A stretch of DNA of 13,607 bases from CAZJGF01 sp964545665 (GTDB taxonomy: Bacteria > Chloroflexota > Dehalococcoidia > GIF9 > AB-539-J10), in the NCBI GenBank assembly GCA_964545665.1, contig CAZJGF010000040.1, forward strand, positions 1 through 13,607. The letters run 5' to 3'. Numbering within the stretch: position 1 is the first letter of the stretch; each line of letters starts with the position of its first letter. Made by a program: the position numbers and the translations under genes. The notes below the pieces were generated by a model. That model was not told the DNA's origin, did no database searches, and saw nothing but the letters and a program-made list of their open reading frames with translations. This document shows positions 13,159 through 13,607 of the stretch, in pieces.

Positions 13159-13607
13159 GGCGCCGCTTGCTCCAAATACAGAGCTACATTGATACGAAGA
13201 TTCCACTTGCGTAGGAACTTGCCTTTTCGTGGTGCCGTCGGGTCCAATAATGAAATGCCAGAGCTCATGGCCTTGCGGCATGCTTCAATCAATTCCACAT
13301 TATCAGCTTTTATCATCTCTAGCAAAAAACCGAGTCGCTTGAAAACGGTTCGGTTACCTTGTTTCTTCGCATATTCTAGGAGTAGAGAATCATTGTGCCG
13401 TTCATGGGATAAGTAGGTTTCAAGGATGTTAGCAATATGCCGGATGCCTCCCCCTATCTCTGGGTCGTCCAGTATGTCAACCACGGTTCTTGTGGGATCT
13501 GATACAAGCACACGTGTCTGTGCTCGCCAGACTAGCTCTGTTCCGAAGATTTTGTCCTCGCCAACGACTTTTACAAAAAAAGAGGCCCCCTGAATTTCAA
13601 CGTGTCG
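13155..13607 (-). CDS. AbiEi-family antitoxin, C-terminal part (cut by window edge)
   Basis: C-terminal 150 residues of an AbiEi-type antitoxin; the frame is open to the window end, so the N-terminus, including any winged-helix DNA-binding domain, lies outside. Recognisable AbiEi features: VWRAQTRVLVSDPTRTVVDILDDPEIGGGIRHIA, LLEYAKKQGNRTVFKRLGFLLE, and SGISLLDPTAPRKGKFLRKWNLRINV near the end. A GTG at 13509 could be taken as a start, but clearly homologous sequence continues upstream (FGTELVWRAQTR), so I treat it as internal. Type IV antitoxins counteract the toxin without a stable complex and often repress their own operon. The TGA stop overlaps the toxin ATG by 4 bases, typical of abiE operons. 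Confidence 0.88.
   Translation of the reverse strand, partial: RHVEIQGASFFVKVVGEDKIFGTELVWRAQTRVLVSDPTRTVVDILDDPEIGGGIRHIANILETYLSHERHNDSLLLEYAKKQGNRTVFKRLGFLLEMIKADNVELIEACRKAMSSGISLLDPTAPRKGKFLRKWNLRINVALYLEQAAP

Noticed and set aside
13159..13281. 41-codon N-terminal extension of the AbiEii toxin
   Set aside because: It overlaps the AbiEi coding sequence in another frame; the ATGA overlap start at 13158 is the usual arrangement and the family homology begins there.
1..13607. CRISPR array, tRNA, rRNA or transposase
   Set aside because: No regularly spaced repeats, cloverleaf-like sequence or transposase motifs were seen on reading both strands.

Overview
This window looks like bacterial chromosome. 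A member of the Chloroflexota is my best guess. The reasons are a UPF0182 membrane protein, a LexA repressor with a GAAC-N4-GTTC operator of the Gram-positive type, and an ImuB/DnaE2 pair that sits with lexA and a small DUF6504-like gene but has no imuA. A Gram-positive bacterium of another phylum cannot be excluded. Nearly all genes lie on the minus strand. I see no tRNA, rRNA, CRISPR array or insertion sequence.

Left part (1-4666): a free-standing FabF-type beta-ketoacyl-ACP synthase on the plus strand converges on a seven-helix UPF0182 membrane protein on the minus strand. The UPF0182 gene starts at TTG. Its likely promoter lies inside a 9-bp inverted repeat.

Centre (4667-10021): a compact minus-strand SOS mutagenesis operon in the order lexA, imuB, an 84-residue DUF6504-like gene, dnaE2. 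The first three genes are 27 and 5 bases apart; 47 bases separate the third from dnaE2. One consensus-like promoter upstream of lexA carries a perfect GAAC-N4-GTTC palindrome. LexA should therefore repress its own gene and the whole mutasome. ImuB lacks the catalytic acidic residues of Y-family polymerases, while DnaE2 keeps its three catalytic aspartates. This fits ImuB as clamp adaptor and DnaE2 as the translesion enzyme.

Right part (10022-13607): accessory DNA. A ribbon-helix-helix antitoxin and MazF/PemK toxin pair is transcribed divergently from lexA. It is bracketed by two direct copies, about 130 bp long and about 84% identical without gaps, of the lexA promoter plus the first 16 lexA codons. 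The right-hand copy is a lexA remnant that begins right after the toxin stop codon. Next come a SnoaL-like (NTF2-fold) gene with its own promoter and a type IV AbiEi/AbiEii toxin-antitoxin pair. The AbiEii toxin is unusually long: a nucleotidyltransferase domain is followed by a WYL-like domain and a C-terminal Cys/His zinc-finger-like segment.

The most interesting items are this three-part AbiEii toxin and the lexA duplication flanking the MazF module. Both sit beside the SOS mutagenesis operon. A functional link between DNA damage and the toxins is only a hypothesis.
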